DNA of 64,000 nt from Craterostigma plantagineum. Taxonomy: Eukaryota; Streptophyta; Magnoliopsida; Lamiales; Linderniaceae. The stretch spans positions 184,839 to 248,838 of the forward strand of contig JAPQWV010000742.1 in NCBI GenBank assembly GCA_027422505.1, written 5' to 3'. Under the pieces are notes generated by a model that saw only the letters and a list, made by a program, of their open reading frames with translations, ran no database searches and was not told where the DNA came from. Below are positions 19,939-30,266 of the stretch, piece by piece (position 1 is the stretch's first letter; the number at the start of each line of letters is the position of its first letter). The translations under genes and the position numbers were made by a program.

Positions 19939-22900
19939 ATGACGCGCCTCAATATTCCCTTCACATAAAAATAACAGCTTTAGCAAGAAACCCTACCCAT
20001 GCGTAAAAGAAATCGAGGGTAAATTGAGATCATTTGAAAATATAGGCAAAGCCCTTTCGAGCAATAAAGAAGCACAGTCGTTGGTTAATCCATTACTTAA
20101 AGTAGAAGACGAGTTGAAGATAGCAGAAAATGACGACGAAGTGATTATTAAACATGAGACGATTCAAGAACTGATGCCTAAGCATGTCGCTGTTATAATG
20201 GATGGCCATGGAAGATGGGCCGAGAAAAGAGGTTTTCGAGTACAAATCGGACATTACGTTGGTTTCATGGTGTGGTTGAAAGAAGCTATACTATGCTGTA
20301 ACAGACATGGGATTCGAGTTCTAACTGCTTATTCGTTCTCATCTGAGAATTGGATACGTCCAAAGGTATCTAAGATCCTCGCAGTGTATCGACAAGGTTA
20401 AAAAATTATGATTCAACTAACGATTTCGTTATATTGGGTTTGTATATTTTTATATGCTTTATTATGCTTTGCCTCAGGATGAAATTGACTGCTTAATGAG
20501 CATTTTTAAAGACATAATCCACTCATATATCAAAGAGATGATATATATAGATAAGTAATCTGTTGAGAAACCAGCTGCAATCAACTCGTGTCTAACCTGT
20601 GATTACGCAGTCACAAGTTGATCAGATCAATTCAAGCAATTGCAGCTCGAATCGATGCAAAACAGAACCAGAAAAATCAGAAAAGCAGAATAGAAGTTTT
20701 AACGTGGTTCGGAAACTTTGCCTACGTCCACGGACCAACAGAGCCTCCGATTTGATTAATCACCAACTAGAGTTTTACAGTCCTGTGTGTATCCTACAAA
20801 ACCCTAGTTAACAACTCTCTCTAATTCGCACTCTAGAGAAAGTTACAAGCTCATAAAGTCACTGAGTTGAACACTTATTTTTGGTATTTATATGAGTTTT
20901 CTTCAGGTGTTTTAAGTCGCGTTCAATATCATGTGTCGGATCAATCTTCATCGCATCCAACGGTTATCATCTGTCCGCAACTTATACATAAAGTGCTCTT
21001 TCACTTATAGAGTTGCTAAAGCAATTCTTCTTGCATCAAATCTCATCCGTCGGATCTCTAGCACGCCTCATCTAACGTCCATATTCAATCTTCCTCATTT
21101 GAATACATGCCATCAGATTTCGCGCGCGGCTCATATCGTTCGAAGCTAAAACACATCAGAATTTAGCAGATTTCTTCAGCTATTCAGTCCTTCTTCAGTA
21201 GTGATCGACCGGCCATGTTTCCGGCGACTTCCCGGCCAGCTCCGGCGAGCTTAGGCGCACCTATTCCCGACATAATCTATTAGACTTCCCCACTATACTA
21301 ATTTTCGTCACGACGAAGAAATGCATACGTTCAATCTTTAATTAGGGTTTTCACGTTCGAAGACGAAAATACAAATAGCCGCCACATCAAAAAAAATGAG
21401 CTGATTTAATGTATTTATATTTAAAGGGTTAATTATTCTTTTCATTCTACAATTTAGAGGGTATTATAGTGATATAAAATTTAGGAGGTGACTTTATATG
21501 GATAGTACTTTCAAATTTAAACAATTTAGGACCAATATAGGACGAAACCCTCGAAAAAAAAAAGCAGTTTACTCTTTAAAGTTATTGTCCTTGTAACGTC
21601 ACCCCAAAAAATCGCTCAACCCCTAGATTATACTACTTTAGAATTTGGGGCAAATCAAGAGTTCCGATGTAAAATATCCCTTATTGCTTTATATCAAAAG
21701 TGCTCGTACAAAGACACACCCTAAATTCTTTGTATTACAATGCAACTCAAATCTCATGCATGATATATGGTGTTAAAAAGGGTTTATGATTTGAACCATT
21801 CTTTGGGCTCAATGTGAAGTTTGGGCTGCTAGCCAGGCCCATGCTCTAGAAACTACTGAATCTGAGCTAAAGTGAGGAGCGGGAAAAGTTGGAGGACCAA
21901 ATGCAACTTTAAGATGGATCCAACGGCTGCAAAGGATTTCAAGTATATTAAGAGAAAAAAAAAAAGAAGCATTCTGAGATTGACTCTTTTTATTGTTTTC
22001 TCTGCTATACAAAGTTCTCGCTGCTCTTTAGAGTTATTTTTCTCTGCTAAGAAAATAAGAGTTTTCTCAACTAGAGTTTGAGTAGTTCTTCCCCAGCGAG
22101 TCTGTTCAGTTGAAAGAGCATCAGCGATTTGTACACAGCTTGTGTATAGCTCTGTATCGTTCGGTGTTCTTCTATATTTTTTTCGTCTGTTCTTAGCTTA
22201 TGTACCTAAGAGTTTTTATAACACTGTAATCTGTTAATCTTTTATGCTTTAAGTTTTTTAACATGGTATCAGAGCGCTAGATCATTGGATCTGTGCATAT
22301 CTGGGCTAGAAACCCTAGCACGTGTTAAGATTCGTATTTTAAGATTTTCGTTGATCTTTTTTTCTCAGATCTTGCGCTGTTGATCTTGAAGTACTGTTGT
22401 TAATTTTTTCTTTTCGTGACTAAATCGTTCAAAGAACTGAAACCCTAGGGTTTGCTTATCACTTTTCAGATCTCGTATTTTGGGGTCTTTTTTTCCATTC
22501 ACCCTTCTAGATCTTGCACTGATCTTATACCATAATAGTTTGGAGATCGATAGCCTTCTTCACAGATCTGATAAGTTTTTACCTTCTTGAACAGATACAT
22601 CACGACTTGTGACTGAAGGGATCTCGAGTTGTTGCGCTCGCATAGACAGCATCCCTGCCAAAACATTTCAGTCTTATATTGACCTTCGGTGATATTACTC
22701 TTGACTCTATTACTACGTATTATTCCGCTGTGTGTTTTCTAATACTTGTGTGGTTATCAAATATTTGTGTTATGGCATCCACAAATAATTCACCACCCGC
22801 TGGTCAGGTTACTGTTATCACCAAAAAGAGTCCGTTTTTCTTGAATACTTCAGACCTAGCAGTGACTAATATAACTAATATTAGTTTTACTGGGTCTGAA

Positions 22901-25900
22901 AATTATGCAGCATGGTCAAACTCTGTTCTGTTAGTTCTCACGAGTAAGAATAAAACTGAATTTGTGTTAGGTACGTTAGAAAAGCCTAAGGATTCGGAAT
23001 CTGGTTTAGAATGGGAACGCTGTAATGCTATTGTCTTATCTTGGCTGTTGAACTTGTTGTCCCCTGAACTTAGGAACAGATTCATCTATGCTAAACTTGC
23101 TTCTAAAGTTTGGGAGTCACTCGAGAAAACCTTTAAGAAAATAGATGGATCTAGGAAATACTTGTTAAGACAAAAGATTCACGTCAAGATAGTGATTCTG
23201 TCTCTGTGTATTTCTCTAAACTGCAACATTTATGGGATGAATTTGATGCTCTTGTTTGTAGTAAAATCTGTTCTTGTGAGGCCTCTGCACACAACTCTAA
23301 GTTAGTAGATGAATCTAGACTTATCGAGTTTTTAATGGGTTTAAATGATTCTTATCATATGGTTAGAAGTAATATACTCATGTCTGATCCATTGCCTGAT
23401 GTTATGCATGCATTTAATATCATATGTAGGAGGAATCTCATCGTAGCATTGCTCATCATGCTGACTCTGTGCCTGTATTTTTTAACAAGTCCGTAAATAA
23501 AGTCAATAATCCTAGTCTTGTATGCAAGAATTGTGGGGGTAGAGGACATTTGATAGAAAGATGCTTTAAGCTAATAGGTTTTCCTGATTGGGGTAATCAA
23601 AATAGTGCATCTGCTAAGAATAATAATAAGTATAACAAGAAAGGTCATTACAATAATTGGAATAGAAACTCGAGTAAAACCACTAATCATGTGGAAGCTG
23701 AAGGTTCTGTCTCCAACTCTATTGTTCCTAACCTTTCGGTTGAACAGTACAACACGTTGTTAAAATTGCTGGACTGCTCAGAAACACATGGAATCACCCC
23801 AGGCGTAATGGCAGGTGTTTGTATCAATTCTCTTGTTAGAAATTTCGAAATAGGGTGGATATTAGACTCGGGTGCCACGGATCATGTTGCTTGTTCATTT
23901 GATCATTTGAAAAATGTGTCTGAAATTTCTGATAGACAGCTGAAAATTAAACTTCCAAATGGGCATCAAATTAGTATGAATTATATAGGAGAGATGCCCT
24001 TGGCTGATGGCTTAATTCTGAAAGATGTTTTGGTAGTTCCTGAATTTCATTGTAACTTGATTTCTGTTTCTCGAATTATACATGATAATAATTGTGATGT
24101 TGTTTTTAAAGGTTCGGTATTTTATTTTCAGGACCCACCGACAAAAAGGTTGCTGGGGACTGGTAATCTGATCAATGGACTCTACTGGTTTAAAAAATAT
24201 TCAGATCAGAAAGGTAAATGTGCTAAACTTGTAAATACTGCATCTTCCTCTCTGTGGCATAAAAGATTAGGGCATCCATCAGAAAATATTTGAAAACTTT
24301 TATCTACAGATTTGAAATGTTTTGATTTTAAAACATTTGATCCATGTGATGCATGTCATAAGGCAAAACAAACTAGAGATGCGTTTTCTTTAAGTGAGAC
24401 GAAAACTTCTGCTGTGTTTGACTTAGTCCACTTGGATATTTGGGGACCATTTAAGGTTCAAGGTGATGAGAAAAATATTTTCTTACTATTGTTGATGATT
24501 TTCTAGAGGATGTTGGGTATTTTTTCAAAATTCTAAATCTGAGACTTTCTTTAATTTTCGAAACTTTTTCAGATTGGTAAAGAATCAATTTTCAAAAAGA
24601 ATCAAAGTTATTAGGTCAGATAATGGCTGTGAATTTGTGAATTCTGATTTTGCTGATTTTACTAGTAGAAAAGGCTTGAAACACCAAACTAGTTGTGCCT
24701 ATACGCCGCAACAGAATGGTGTCGTTGAACGTAAGCATAGGCATTTATTAAACATAGCTAGAGCATTGTATTTTCAATCTGGTGTTCCTTTAGATTTCTG
24801 GAAAGAGTGCATAATGACTTCTGTCTATTTGATAAATAGAATTCCCTCGCCTATTCTAAAAGGTAAATCTCCTTTTGAAGTTCTCTTTGATTGCAAACCT
24901 ACTTATGATCATCTAAAGGTTTTCGGTTCGCTTTGTTATGCTACTAATTTGACCAAGGAAAATAAGTTTGACCAAAGAGCCATTAAATCTGTCATGCTTG
25001 GGTATTTTGAAAATAAAAAGGCTTATAAACTTTATGATTTGGAAAACAATAAAAAAATTTCTTCTAGGGATGTTAAATTTTATGAAACAGTCTTCCCATT
25101 TAAAATTTTTAATAAAACTTTTTTGGAAGACTTGTTTCAAGAAGAACAGTTTGTCTTTCGTTCGCCAGATACTAATCAGTCTAATTTTGGGGTCGATGAT
25201 TACATTTTGTCTTCTGTCCGAGAAAATCCTGACCAGTACAGTCCCCAATTGGGAACTAACAGTGGATCTGAGACCCCAGTTGCGTTTGAACCCTCAAGTA
25301 CAGGTCCAGAACACCTTAGTCAAGATCTGCAGATAACTGATCAGAATCAGAACGTGCATATTGAAGACCCTCAGGGCAGACCCAAAAGATTGGTAAAATT
25401 TCCTTCACATCTTAAGGATTATGTTTGTGATATTGCTAAGTGTTCTGCTAAATACCCTTTGCATGAATTTGTTGATTATTCGGTTCTAAATATGGATGAT
25501 TGCTAAATACTCATTCATGTGTGCCTGATTCTGTTGATGAAGCTGTTAATGATAAAAATTGGAAATCTGCTATGGATAGTGAAATGCATGCTTTAGAAAA
25601 AAATGATACTTGGGAAGTCGTGGATTTGCCAAAGGATAGAAAACCAATAGGGTGTAAATGGATATTTAAAATTAAATATAATTCTGATGGAACGTTAGAA
25701 AGGTACAAAGCACGTCTCATCGCCAAAGGTTATAATCAAAAAGAAGGGATCGACTTTCATGAAACATTTGCCCCGGTAGTTAAAATGGTGACTGTAAGAG
25801 TGTTCTTAACTGTTGCAATTAATAATGATTGGAATGTTTTTCACTTAGACGTAAATAATGCTTTCTTACATGGTGACCTTTCTGAAGAAGTTTACATGAG

Positions 25901-27971
25901 TTTACCTGACGGCTATTTTGATAGGACTGATTCTCGGGTATGTCGTCTGAAAAAAATCGTTGTATGGCCTTCGGCAAGCTCCACGACAATGGAATGAAAA
26001 ATTGACAAATTCTTGAAAGAAAATAATTTTGTGCAAAGCATGCATGATTATTCGTTATATTTAAAGTTGTTGATGATAAATGTGTTATTTGTTGGTTTAT
26101 GTGGATGATATTATTATAAGTGGCAATGACGTGCATGAAATTGAATGTTAAAAGCAAAAATGAATGATGTTTTTGGTATTAAAGATTTGGGTCATTTGAA
26201 GTTTTTCTTAGGTATAGAAGTTACTAGAAATTCAGATTCGTTTATTTTGCATCAAAGAAAGTATACATTGGAATTACTTGATGAGTTTGGTATGACAGGT
26301 TGTAAACCTAAACTTACACCTATGCAGCAGAACCTGAAACTGAGCATAGAACCAACTTCGGAGGATAAATCCTTCACTAATGTTGGTAGATTTCAGAGGC
26401 TGTTAGGTAGATTGATTTATTTATGTAACACGAGAGCAGATATATCATTTGCTGTGCAGTCCTTAAGCCAGTTTATGCATTCACCAAAAGACTCTCACTT
26501 TGCTGCCGCATGTAGGATTTTGAGATATTTGAAAAATAGTCCTGGCTGTGGATTTTCGATTTCAAAGTCGAATGGTTTTAACGTTAGTGCTTATTGTGAT
26601 TCAGATTGGGCGTCGTGCCCAATTACTCGGAAATCTGTCACAGGCTTCTGCATATTTTCTGGGAACTCCTTGCTGTCATGGAAAAGTAAGAAACAGGTTA
26701 CTGGTTCTAAATCTTCTGCTGAAGCAGAATATAGAGCAATGGCGCAAATTTGCTGTGAAATCATTTGGGTTCTAGGGCTGTTTAAGGATTTTGGGATTAA
26801 TGATATTACTCCTGTTAATCTTTTTGTGATAATAAGGCTGCTCTGCAAATCGCAGAAACTCCTGTGTTTCATGAAAGAACCAAACATATAGAAATAGATT
26901 GTCATCTTGTTCGGCAATATATCAGTAATAAGATTATTTCGACAAAGTTTATTTGTTCTAAGGATCAGGTGGCTGATATGCTAACCAAAGCCCTTGGCAA
27001 AGAGGCGCATTCAATTTCTTGCAGGAAATTAGGAGTGATCGATGTTTTCGCCCAAAGAAGTGAGGGCGGGTGTTAAAAAGGGTTTATGATTTGAACCATT
27101 CTTTGGGCTCAATGTTTGGGCTGCTAGCCAGGCCCATGCTCTAGAAACTACTGAATCTGAGCTAAAGTGAGGAGCGGGAAAAGTTGGAGGACCAAAATGC
27201 AACTTTAAGATGGATCCAACGGCTGCAAATGATTTCAAGTATATTAAGAGAAAAAAAAGAAGCATTCTGAGATTGAGTCTTTTTATTGTTTTCTCTGCTA
27301 CGCAAAGTTCTCGCTGCTCTTTAGAGTTATTTTTCTCTGCTAAGAAAAATAAGAGTTTTCTCAACTAGAGTTTGAGTAGTTCTTCCCCAGCGAGTCTGTT
27401 CAGTTGAAAGAGCATCAGCGATTTGTACACAGCTTGTGTATAGCTCTGTATCGTTCGGTGTTCTTCTATATTTTTCCGTCTGTTCTTAGCTTATGTACCT
27501 AAGAGTTTTTATAACATATGGCAGCCACGATCTTCGATTCTCGGTAATTGGAGACAAAAAGAGGCTTCCTTTTTCTCTCCAAAAGCAATATACGAAGTGA
27601 GGAAATCTCAAATCGAACAAAGGCATGCATTTTGTAATGGCGATAAGTTACAATGGACAAAACGAAATAATCGAAGCTGTAAAAGACATAGGTCAGATGA
27701 TCATGGAAGGGACAATAATGCAAAGAGAAGACATCGATGAGTCGATGTTAGAAAAACGGCTTCAAATGTCCAAAACTGTTGAATACCCAACATCGACTTG
27801 CTAATAAGAACGAGCGGAGAATTAAGGCTAAGCAATTTCATGCTATGGCAATCAGCTTACGCAGAGTTTTACTTCTCCGATAAATTATTGCCAGATTTCG
27901 AAGATGAAGATTTGATCGATGCGTTGAAATCGTTCCAAAAGAGGAAACGACGTTATGGTGGAAGGAATTAG
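19939..27971 (+). CDS. cis-prenyltransferase (short-chain Z-prenyl diphosphate synthase type), three exons with a TE-filled intron
   Basis: Exons read 19939-20365, 20478-20554 and 27525-27971. They give [95 protein letters not shown] and [11 protein letters not shown], all conserved blocks of the UPP synthase/cis-prenyltransferase family. That family adds isopentenyl diphosphate in Z configuration; plant members make neryl or lavandulyl diphosphate, or longer polyprenyls. The N-terminal leader could be a plastid transit peptide. Intron 1 is GT-AG (20366-20477). Intron 2 (20555-27524) fits in phase, from AA/GTAATC to ATGGCAG/CC, and contains a solo LTR and copia D. Frame breaks occur near 19955, 27580, 27605 and 27790; two of them fit a lost G in a GG pair. 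The usual Asn of MDGN is His here. Active gene or recent pseudogene cannot be decided from this copy. Confidence 0.75.
20561..21272 (-). mobile_element. copia-type solo LTR in intron 2 of the prenyltransferase
   Basis: TGTTGAGAAACC...TTCCCGACA, 712 bp, with the perfect duplication TAATC (20556-20560, 21273-21277). The 'aacgtggttcgg...cctacgtccacgg' block is the reverse complement of the U5-like block in other copia LTRs, which sets the minus orientation. It lies 6 bases inside the intron donor, which stays intact. Confidence 0.8.
21278..21765 (+). other. intron 2 remnant, no recognised feature
   Basis: AT-rich intronic sequence between the solo LTR and copia D. 'agggttaattattc' near 21430 resembles the ends of small MULE-type elements seen elsewhere in the window, but no second end was found. 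Confidence 0.4.
21771..22263 (+). repeat. 5' LTR of copia D
   Basis: 493 bp, TGTTAAAAAGGG to TTTTTTAACA, ending exactly at the PBS. Confidence 0.85.
22772..27076 (+). pseudogene. copia D gag-pol polyprotein, frame-shifted
   Basis: ATG 22772 opens gag ([16 protein letters not shown] near 22890). Frame changes occur near 23200 and 23460. The CCHC knuckle [14 protein letters not shown] is near 23523 and the protease [13 protein letters not shown] near 23860. GAG-pre-integrase [13 protein letters not shown] (24255-24290) ends in a stop. Integrase follows with [13 protein letters not shown] (24610) and [17 protein letters not shown] (24705); then the RT start [15 protein letters not shown] (25563), [14 protein letters not shown] (25842) and [11 protein letters not shown] (about 26098, out of frame); RNase [21 protein letters not shown] (26675) and [13 protein letters not shown] (26965). 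The order PR-INT-RT-RH defines Ty1/copia. About five frame changes prevent translation as read. Confidence 0.9.
27071..27516 (+). repeat. 3' LTR of copia D (about 40-bp deletion)
   Basis: 446 bp. It lacks the segment between 'gtttttataaca' and 'gttttttaaca' present in the 5' LTR, consistent with slippage between these short repeats. Confidence 0.85.
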
Positions 27972-28140
27972 TGGAAAAATGAATATGTTGATTTTAGTTG
28001 TGATATTCATCTGCAGCAAGTGTGATAATAATTAGTTAAAAAAAAAGTCGATCTTGGACTTGTACCACACACAAGAATACAATGTAATGAGAGGATATAG
28101 TTTACTTAAAATGATTCCAGTTTCCATGTTAGTTAACCCC

Positions 28141-28180
<40 letters not shown>

Positions 28181-28703
28181 ATCTATATAAGTACGAATGG
28201 CATGGTAATGTTCAAGTAGACGGTCTATATCAGCTCGATGACGTAGATATTGACAAGCTTTTAGCTTATCTATTAACATCAATAACTGTGCCCTTGTTTT
28301 GGCCAATTTTTTGAAGCTTTACTAATTTCGTAATTTCTTAACAAACATCGCAAGCCATGCCAGTTCAAGTACAACAAGCTTCTGCTAATTCGAATACTCA
28401 TGCCATTGTAATTAATCTTATTCTATGTATCTCTGTTTTTTGCGTATACCCTGCTATTCGTAATCCCAGATCTTCCTTTTTTTCTTTTTGTTTGTCAATG
28501 AAAGGCTTTAAATTTTTTATATTTTTTTGGGAATTCATAGCGTCATGCAATTTCAATGTTACAGTCAAGTGTCACCCTAAATACGGTCGCCGCTGCCCTA
28601 TTTCCTTTCCATTTATTTTTCTTTTCTTTTCTTTTCTTTTTTGAGTTTGTTTTCAATCTCTGTAAATAAATAATGTATGTTTTGGGAGAATTGGAAAATA
28701 TGG
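27972..28703 (+). other. 3' flank of the prenyltransferase; AT-rich intergenic DNA
   Basis: It contains a (TA)n microsatellite at 28141-28172 and a TTTTC-type run near 28610-28640. Small open frames here show no recognised motif. Confidence 0.6.
28141..28172. repeat. (TA)n microsatellite
   Basis: An uninterrupted ATATAT run. Confidence 0.9.
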
Positions 28704-28711
28704 GGAGAATT

Positions 28712-29196
28712 TAGTGGTGCTAAAAACCAACATGACCCGCCAACCCGACACAAACCGCACAAGAAAATAGCAGGTTTGGGTTGGTATTTTCGACTTGTTT
28801 AAGTAAATGGATAAACCCGAACCCAACCCGAATATTAAGTGGTTGGGTTAGGGTTTTCAACACGAAATCAACCCGTTTATCAACCCATTTAACCCGAATA
28901 ATATAAATTATTAAATATATCCTTACTATAAATAAAATAAACTGCTTTTATTTAATTATATGGCTTGTATTATTTGAAATTTTAATTGTTGTTGATTTTA
29001 ACAACTACTTTGTTTTGATTTGGGCTTATAATTTTGATTATTTAGTTATTTTTTTCTTTTTTTTAAACGGATTGCGGGTTAATGGGTTATATTTGGGTTA
29101 AAGCAGGTCGCGTTACGGTTCAATATTTCAACCCGTTTGAGTAAACAGGCCAGGACAAGGTTAAAGTTTTCAACCCCGACCAGTTTACCACCTCTA
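28712..29196. mobile_element. hAT-type MITE
   Basis: Termini TAGTGGTGCTAAAAACC and ...TTACCACCTCTA are inverted. The flanks GGAGAATT (28704-28711) and GGAGAATG (29197-29204) are an 8-bp duplication with one difference, as expected for hAT. The body is rich in GGGTT/AACCC words ('aacccgaacccaacccg'), usual in plant non-autonomous hAT elements. No coding. Confidence 0.75.
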
Positions 29197-29748
29197 GGAG
29201 AATGGGGGAAGACGATGACGAGTAGGACAAAGAAAGTTAATGGTTTTTATGTGTTTTATTTGCTTCTGTTTTTCGTATATTTTTTCTATTTTATTTTTAT
29301 CATAAATGTTAAATTTTTATATTATTGTTTTAAAAGACTTACCTTTGTATGTTTGGTTATTTTTATGATTTCAATTATTTTTCCCACAACTCTACTTAAG
29401 ATAACATTATCATATTGTTACAGTTTTAAATAATTTAAATATTTCATTTACCTATAATAATTCAATAAATTTCCTTGAATTTTAACATACTCATGAAAGT
29501 TAGTTATGAAATCATAGTTACTGACTAAAGCTGGTTGGCTAGTGATTTCTTTCAATGCGATGGGTGTGTTAAACTATGATAATTCTCATCTAAATGATTA
29601 ATTGTTTGTTTTTACATTTATTTTACAGTTTTGCTTACAATGCTTGCAATCTTATGTTATTGGTCATGCTATTATAAATATTCCAAATTAGTTTGATGTA
29701 AATACTAATGCTACTGTCAATAAATCTCCAAGTATAGACGGGTAAATA

Positions 29749-29778
29749 GGCCGCACATTGTGCGGCCATCTACACTAG
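29749..29778 (+). mobile_element. Helitron 3' terminus
   Basis: A perfect 9-bp-arm hairpin, GGCCGCACA-T-TGTGCGGCC (29749-29767), is followed 7 nt later by CTAG (29775-29778) and then T. This is the canonical plant Helitron 3' end. The matching 5' TC end was not identified, so the element length is unknown; it should lie upstream, within or beyond 29205-29748. Confidence 0.6.
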
Positions 29779-29784
29779 TATATA

Positions 29785-29819
29785 TACATCTATCTATATA
29801 TAATATATATATATATATA

Positions 29820-29861
<42 letters not shown>

Positions 29862-29862
29862 C
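29785..29862. repeat. (TA)n microsatellite cluster
   Basis: Runs of TATATA with TCTA and GAA interruptions, directly after the Helitron end. Confidence 0.85.
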
Positions 29863-30266
29863 TGTGTTTTTCTATCGTATGGTGTTTGGTTTTCTGTCGT
29901 TCTATATTGGTAGAAGAATACTAAACATAAATTTCATTAGTTTACTTTTATGCGTTTGGTCCACGGAATTCGTTGCGAAAAAAAAAAAAAAAAGAAAAGT
30001 GTAGTCATACGCATTGAATCATTGTACATTACGCTTCATCTGTCGTACCATTCCACTTTTCCTTTTCTTTTCCACGTCAAATTCCGTAAACCAAACGGAG
30101 CTTACTATGAGCTTATTAGTCTTTATATTAGATATTATGAACATGCTCTGGGTCGGATCGGGTCGGTTTTACAGCCCAAGCCCATTAACATCGCTTTCTA
30201 ATATTTGCTTTTATGTAAAATAACCCAACCCAAAGTGTTACTCGTTCGTACATTACAATCACAGCG
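29863..30266 (+). promoter_or_regulatory. upstream region of the ASH2-like gene
   Basis: 400 bp without a gene. A poly-A run lies at about 29979-29993. The last 100 bp before the ATG at 30267 are presumably promoter and 5' UTR. No TATA box could be assigned with confidence. Confidence 0.35.

Larger units (their letters stand above)
21771..27516 (+). mobile_element. full-length Ty1/copia element D inside prenyltransferase intron 2
   Basis: 5' LTR 21771-22263, PBS TGGTATCAGAGC 22264-22275, gag-pol 22772-27076, purine tract 'gaagtgagggcggg' and 3' LTR 27071-27516. The target duplication TATGG is perfect (21766-21770, 27517-27521). All expected domains are present but the frame is broken in several places. 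The 3' LTR lacks about 40 bp found at the end of the 5' LTR. The element has the same orientation as the host gene, and its right end lies only 8 nt from the exon 3 boundary. Confidence 0.9.

Noticed and set aside
20538..21768. A 9-bp repeat ATGATATAT at 20538 and 21760 read as a Mutator-type target duplication
   Set aside because: A GT-AG intron (AA/GTAATC to ATGGCAG/CC) joins exons 2 and 3 in phase and explains the spacing. The inner solo LTR has its own TAATC duplication. The 9-mer is AT-rich and likely chance.
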